DNA of 11,709 nt from Mycoemilia scoparia (lineage: Eukaryota > Kickxellomycota > Kickxellomycetes > Kickxellales > Kickxellaceae), in contig JANBPU010000427.1 in NCBI GenBank assembly GCA_027575805.1, positions 1 through 11,709 on the forward strand. The letters run 5' to 3'. Made by a program: the position numbers and the translations under genes. The stretch's first letter is position 1. Every line of letters begins with the position of its first letter. The notes beneath the pieces were generated by a model that was given only the letters and a program-made list of their open reading frames with translations, was not told the DNA's origin and did not search any database. This document shows positions 7,861 to 11,709 of the stretch, piece after piece.

Positions 7861-8145
7861 TTAGCGACCATAACCAGGAAGACCAAGCAATGGGTTCCAA
7901 AGTAATGCAGTTGCTGAATCAGCAGAAAAGAATGAATTTTTACAATCAGAAATGAAATATGTAGTTTTTGGACAACTTTTTTCTAGATCTGATAATTTTT
8001 GTGTCGAAGACGATGATGATGATGATGATGATGATGAGGGGAGTTGTTGTTGTAGAAGCAGCTTCTTTTGAGTTTGAGTAAATAGTTGGATAGGTATCTT
8101 TTTAGATTTTTGAGTCAACATCTTGTCTAATACATAATACAACCA
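7861..8145 (-). other. HASPIN: Haspin terminal coding exon (exon 2)
   Basis: It encodes 94 residues (1074-1167): WLYYVLDKMLTQK, the helix that closes the haspin C-lobe, then a Gln/Ser-rich insertion with S11, and a final FFSADSATALLW. The last motif resembles the Ser-Ala-x-x-L-L ending of animal haspin. No start codon is needed because the exon is joined by splicing. Confidence 0.85.
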
Positions 8146-11100
8146 CTATAAAAATAAAAAAATTTGTGAATGTTGTGTTAGAATATATATATATAGGGAG
8201 AAATAAATGAGCTAATAATGTAATTAACTAGTTACCTTTGCATTAGTTTCTGGACAAAATTTAACCCAACAAGAATTAGTATTACTTTTAGTGGCAGTGT
8301 GTCCAACAATTTTCCGCATCTGACGATAAACTTCGAATTGATAATCACCAGATCCAGTAAATAAATCTTCGTCACGTAAATTTACATAAAATACATTATT
8401 GAATCCATCTTCCAGCGATTTATCATGATTGTCCCTATTATGCTGGTTATTATGTAATAATAGCAGCTCTTTAGGATTTCGAACCTTGATTCCATTGGCA
8501 TCACCACCACCACCACCACCATTCTCTAGACCACAATCCTCATAATTAGAAACATGTAACCTCGACAGCGTATAATCAATGACCGTACATCTAACGCCAT
8601 AGCTAGGAATGGCCAAAATCGACGACCTATCGCCCACCATAGTTGGAGCTCTATACACAAACATCAGCTTGGGATCACACCTAGTCACTAGTATATTCCC
8701 CCAATGCAAATCCCGATGTTCGAACTGACAAGTCTGCTCAGCAATTGCCAAGGATAAGGTCAGCTGCCGAACAATACTTTGTGCAGCTTTCCAGTTTTTT
8801 ATGGCCCGAGTGAGTTCGAGTGTCTCGCCAGCATATTCAAGAATGAAGACAGCAAATAGCTGGTGGGATTGGTAATAGTCTGGTCGTGCATTTTCACATA
8901 GTTTGGGGTTCGCGTGTTTCCATTTGTCCCAGGATTTTAGCAGAGGCGAGGGGAGTTTGCCTTTGCAGATACAGATTCGGTAGGCTTTAACAAAATTTGC
9001 CCCCAGTGTTAGCTGTTGTTGTTGTTGTTGTTGAGAGATACCAGCTGAACCTGAACCTGAGGTTTGGTTTCTTACAAGATCAACCATTATTCGTTCACGA
9101 TCAGATAACTGACTTAATGACAATGTAGCGCCAATCTCTTGGTATAAATCCCTGAGCGTAGTTTGAGGAATAACATTCTTCTCAACCACTCCCCCGTCAT
9201 CTCCAGAGTTAGAAGTCGGCTGCGGTTTTGAACGATTCCCAAATGGCAATATTTTAACTGCGACAGGTACGACCTCCTCATTATCAATACTACCACTACC
9301 ACCACCACCATTGCTGCTACTGGATGTTTTTGTTGTGGGTCGAACTGTCCGTTCAAAGGTCGGAATTGTGGTCAAATCAAAATTGGCCAAAAACACTTCA
9401 GAGTAAGTTGCTTCACCGATTTTAGTTACCAATCCTTGATTCACATCGTCATCGGAAGTGCTGTCGGATGTGATCAGGCCGATTGATCGCAGCCCACCTT
9501 TTTCCCAATCTATTGGTTCGGTTTGTCCACAGGCTGAAAGTAGGTGAGTTTGTTGAACGTTTTGTCTGGCTGGTAAGTAGGGGATGTATGTGTCAAACTT
9601 TGTAGGTGTAGGTTCAGATGAGGGTTGCTGGTCCTTTTCAATGTCTTCTAGTGAGTTGGATTGATGATCCTTGGGTTGCCCTGAGTTTGAGGTTTCAGTT
9701 GTTTGTGGCTCTGGTTTGATTGTCTCTTTAGACTTTTGCAAACTTATCTTCTTGACTGTTGCTGCTGCTGTTGATTCTGATATTGGTTTCGTTTCTGTGC
9801 TTATAGCGGCTCTTTCCTTTATAGTAGCAACTGCCGATGGTAATGACAATTGTTGCTGTGGTACAGAAGTTGGTTTCTCAACGTCTTGGTTTTCTTGCGT
9901 TCTATGTGGCAGCTCCATAGATTTTGTATCCAAATTTTCATTTTCATTTTGTGCCATGTCTGTAGTAGTGTTTATAACTTTGGACTGCAGTGTTGGTGCA
10001 GGTGATGCCAGTAATCCACTTTGTTTGCCAATAATTCTATTTTGCAAGGACAATCCCAGTTGTTCCAATTCAACGGGAACTTTGGATCCCGGAGCAGCAG
10101 GGTTTATTCCTGCTGCTCTTCTTCGTCTTGGGGCGATTGATCGTGCTACTGCTGGTGTTGTTGTAGTTGGTGCAGTAGTAGTATTCTTTGTGGATATAGC
10201 CTGCAAATTATCAGGCAGGGGATTTATACTACGTCTTTCCTCAGTTGGGTTGGATTGTAAATCTGATGATGAGGGTGGCGATTCAACTGTGGGCTCGGAG
10301 GTTTGCGCTTCCTGAATTTCTGTGGTATTTTGAGGATTCTGATCGACAGCCAGTGCTTCACAGACATCAATAGCAGAATCGCAGACTTTAGGATGAGAAG
10401 GGGATGTTTTTGGGTTAGAAGTTGATATTCGAAGTTTGTCAATATCAGGCAAATCATGGACAATCTCTCGCTTTTGGCGGTTTTCCTGCACCATTTCTTC
10501 GTCTGCACTAGTAGGTTCAGTCAGTGCTTGACTCTGATCCATATTGCTCGAATTATCAGCAGGCAGGTCCTCATTTTCTGGTATCTCATGCAGATCTATT
10601 TCTTCATGAGTTTCTTGCATAATAGAAACAAAGGCTTGCTCCGAATCAGCCATAATGACAATATCGTCTACTGGCTCAATTGGGTCTGCATCTTTATTAG
10701 AGTTTGCAGGGCTTGTTTTCTTAGCAATATCATACATGGTAGTGCTTTGGTTGTCTCGAACTGGTGATGATTCATCTTTGGATTCTGGTACTGGATCAGT
10801 GGGTTCAAGGGCTTGCTCATATTCGGGAAATTTATTGTTTTCTGTAATACACACAGGCTCTTCTTTTTTATCACCATTATCATTATCTTTTCTAGGACTT
10901 TGCTCCTTAGTTCCAGCAGATTTGAGTAGCTTGTCATCATCATTCTTTCTAACTGATCTACTTCTTGGCTTTCTACTAGCTGGCAACCTCTTTGTTATGA
11001 GTGGTTCTTTCTTGGGATCGCTACTTTTTCTGGTTTTAGTAGATTCTGTTTTTGGCACTACTATTGGCTTGTCTGGTAGCGATTTTTTAATTCTCGATGA

Positions 11101-11454
11101 TGGTTTTCTTCTCCGAGCTGTTACATTTGGTGGTACTATTATTGTTTCAGGGTCATCTTTAGTAACTGCAGGCTTTTGTATACTTTTTATGGTAGATTTC
11201 TTGTATGATTCAGAATCGCTGCTGTTGGTATCACTATCAATCGAACTCAATGAGCTAATATCAGAACTATCAGAGCTATCAATTAAGGGCGTTGTTGTAG
11301 TCCTTTTGGGTCCTGAATTTTCAACTGAATTGCTCCCAAATAGTAAATCCCGTCTATGGTCTTGGGACTTATTAAATATGTTGTTATTGCAGTTGCTATT
11401 TTGTGCAATTACCCTTGACCTCCCACGTTTTCCATATGTTGTAATTAGACGCAT
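7861..11454 (-). CDS. HASPIN: Haspin-family histone H3 Thr3 kinase; exon 1 11454-8236, exon 2 8145-7861
   Basis: The spliced protein has 1167 residues. An in-frame TAA directly before the ATG fixes the start. The first 610 residues are disordered, with basic patches (RKPRSRSVRK, APRRRR) and a full Cdk-type site (SPRK). The N-terminal TTYGKRGRSR resembles the Pds5-binding motif of haspin and Wapl proteins. The kinase part begins near LLSACGQTEPIDW (638-650). Visible elements are the nucleotide loop KIGEATYSEVF (678-688), Lys734 in VAVK, helix-C Glu773, catalytic HRDLHWGN (913-920, Asp915), haspin-specific DYT (960-962) in place of DFG, and FTGSGDYQFEVYR (1032-1043). Haspins phosphorylate H3 Thr3 in mitosis to place the Aurora B complex at centromeres (fission yeast Hrk1, budding yeast Alk1/Alk2). 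Glycines two and three of the loop are Ala682 and Ser685. Low-complexity insertions, including Q8 and G6, interrupt both kinase lobes. Confidence 0.93.
8013..8036. repeat. (GAT)n tract coding poly-Ser in haspin exon 2
   Basis: The GAT run on the plus strand reads as TCA (Ser) on the coding strand. A GAT run on the plus strand at about 3390-3411 reads as poly-Asp in the 7TM-RGS protein. Edges are approximate. Confidence 0.85.
8146..8235 (-). other. 90-nt spliceosomal intron near the 3' end of the haspin gene
   Basis: On the minus strand the exon ends GCAAAG at 8236, followed by donor GTAACT. CTAAC, a consensus branch site, lies at 8181-8177, about 32 nt before the acceptor. A T-rich stretch and TATAG (ending at 8146) follow. 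Splicing joins Lys1073 to TGG (Trp1074) in frame and gives TNAK-WLYYVLDKML, which fits the haspin pattern TN-x-x-WL-x-Y-L-x-D-K. Unspliced RNA would end after three extra codons (VTS). Confidence 0.9.
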
Positions 11455-11709
11455 TTATGTAGGAGTTATATATATATATATATATATATAAGTATAATAT
11501 ATAAATGACTAGTGTGTTTAGTTGTATTTATTTCAATAATAGTGAATAGTAGGCACTATAAAATATAATGTATGCAATCACTTATGGGTAAAGTAAACAA
11601 AGAAAATGAAAAAAGTAAATAAACAATAGTTTTTTTCTTCCCTTTAGTTCCCACTCTATATAGTAGAATTTCAGGAAATACCAAATACAGACTACAAACA
11701 TACCTTATT
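11455..11709 (-). promoter_or_regulatory. Haspin upstream region
   Basis: This contains the presumed 5' UTR and proximal promoter. A (TA)12 tract lies 12 bp before the start codon, and a TATATA lies at 11657-11662, about 200 bp upstream. The sequence does not show which is used. No other gene is visible before the window ends. Confidence 0.45.
11467..11490. repeat. (TA)12 microsatellite directly upstream of the haspin start
   Basis: Twelve perfect TA units end 12 bp before the ATG, probably within the leader or at the promoter edge. Confidence 0.95.

Noticed and set aside
8224..8235. Natural haspin C-terminus VTS-stop
   Set aside because: These codons lie inside a well-formed intron, and splicing restores the conserved WLYYVLDK motif.
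10655..11491. A 278-residue plus-strand frame opposite haspin
   Set aside because: Antisense shadow of the Ser/Thr-rich haspin N-terminus; it ends in a poly-TA reading (YIYIYI). The 214-residue frame at 9671-10315 is rejected for the same reason.
1..11709. CRISPR array, tRNA or rRNA genes, or a complete transposon
   Set aside because: The tandem repeats at 2-442 are coding and lack spacers. No tRNA or rRNA pattern was recognised by eye, and no transposase or reverse-transcriptase motif is visible.

Overview
This is a eukaryotic nuclear fragment and most likely fungal. It carries large, nearly intron-free genes with long Ser/Thr/Asn/Gln tracts. One short 90-nt intron has a GTAACT donor, a CTAAC branch site and a TAG acceptor. 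Spacers are AT-rich with many microsatellites. No bacterial operon signals are seen. A 7TM-RGS fusion protein and a haspin kinase fit a fungus. An early-diverging, zygomycete-grade lineage is a guess from style only.

Layout. (1) Positions 2-1309 (+) hold the 3' end of a gene for a mucin-like cell-surface protein. It has eleven 8-residue repeats, then three 18-residue repeats, a compact juxtamembrane domain, one membrane helix and a short basic tail. Its start lies outside the window. (2) Positions 1310-3343 are a 2-kb spacer with a candidate poly(A) signal, a cluster of short diverged repeats in both orientations (about 1900-2445, including a 26-bp inverted repeat), and microsatellites near the next promoter. 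(3) Positions 3344-7015 (+) encode a 1223-residue protein with seven predicted membrane helices and a C-terminal RGS domain (GprK/AtRGS1-like architecture). Its RGS domain is split by about 327 low-complexity residues. (4) Positions 7016-7860 are a tail-to-tail spacer. (5) Positions 11454 down to 7861 (-) encode a haspin-family histone H3 kinase. The long reading frame stops just inside a 90-nt intron; removing that intron restores the conserved end of the kinase domain (1167 residues in all). (6) Positions 11455-11709 are the haspin upstream region, with a (TA)12 tract.

The three genes do not form an obvious pathway: a surface glycoprotein or sensor, a G-protein-signalling membrane protein, and a mitotic chromatin kinase. 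I see no dedicated new system. The most notable features are the split RGS domain with one substituted contact residue, the C-terminal haspin intron, the haspin N-terminal Pds5-type motif, and the undescribed repeat cluster in the first spacer.
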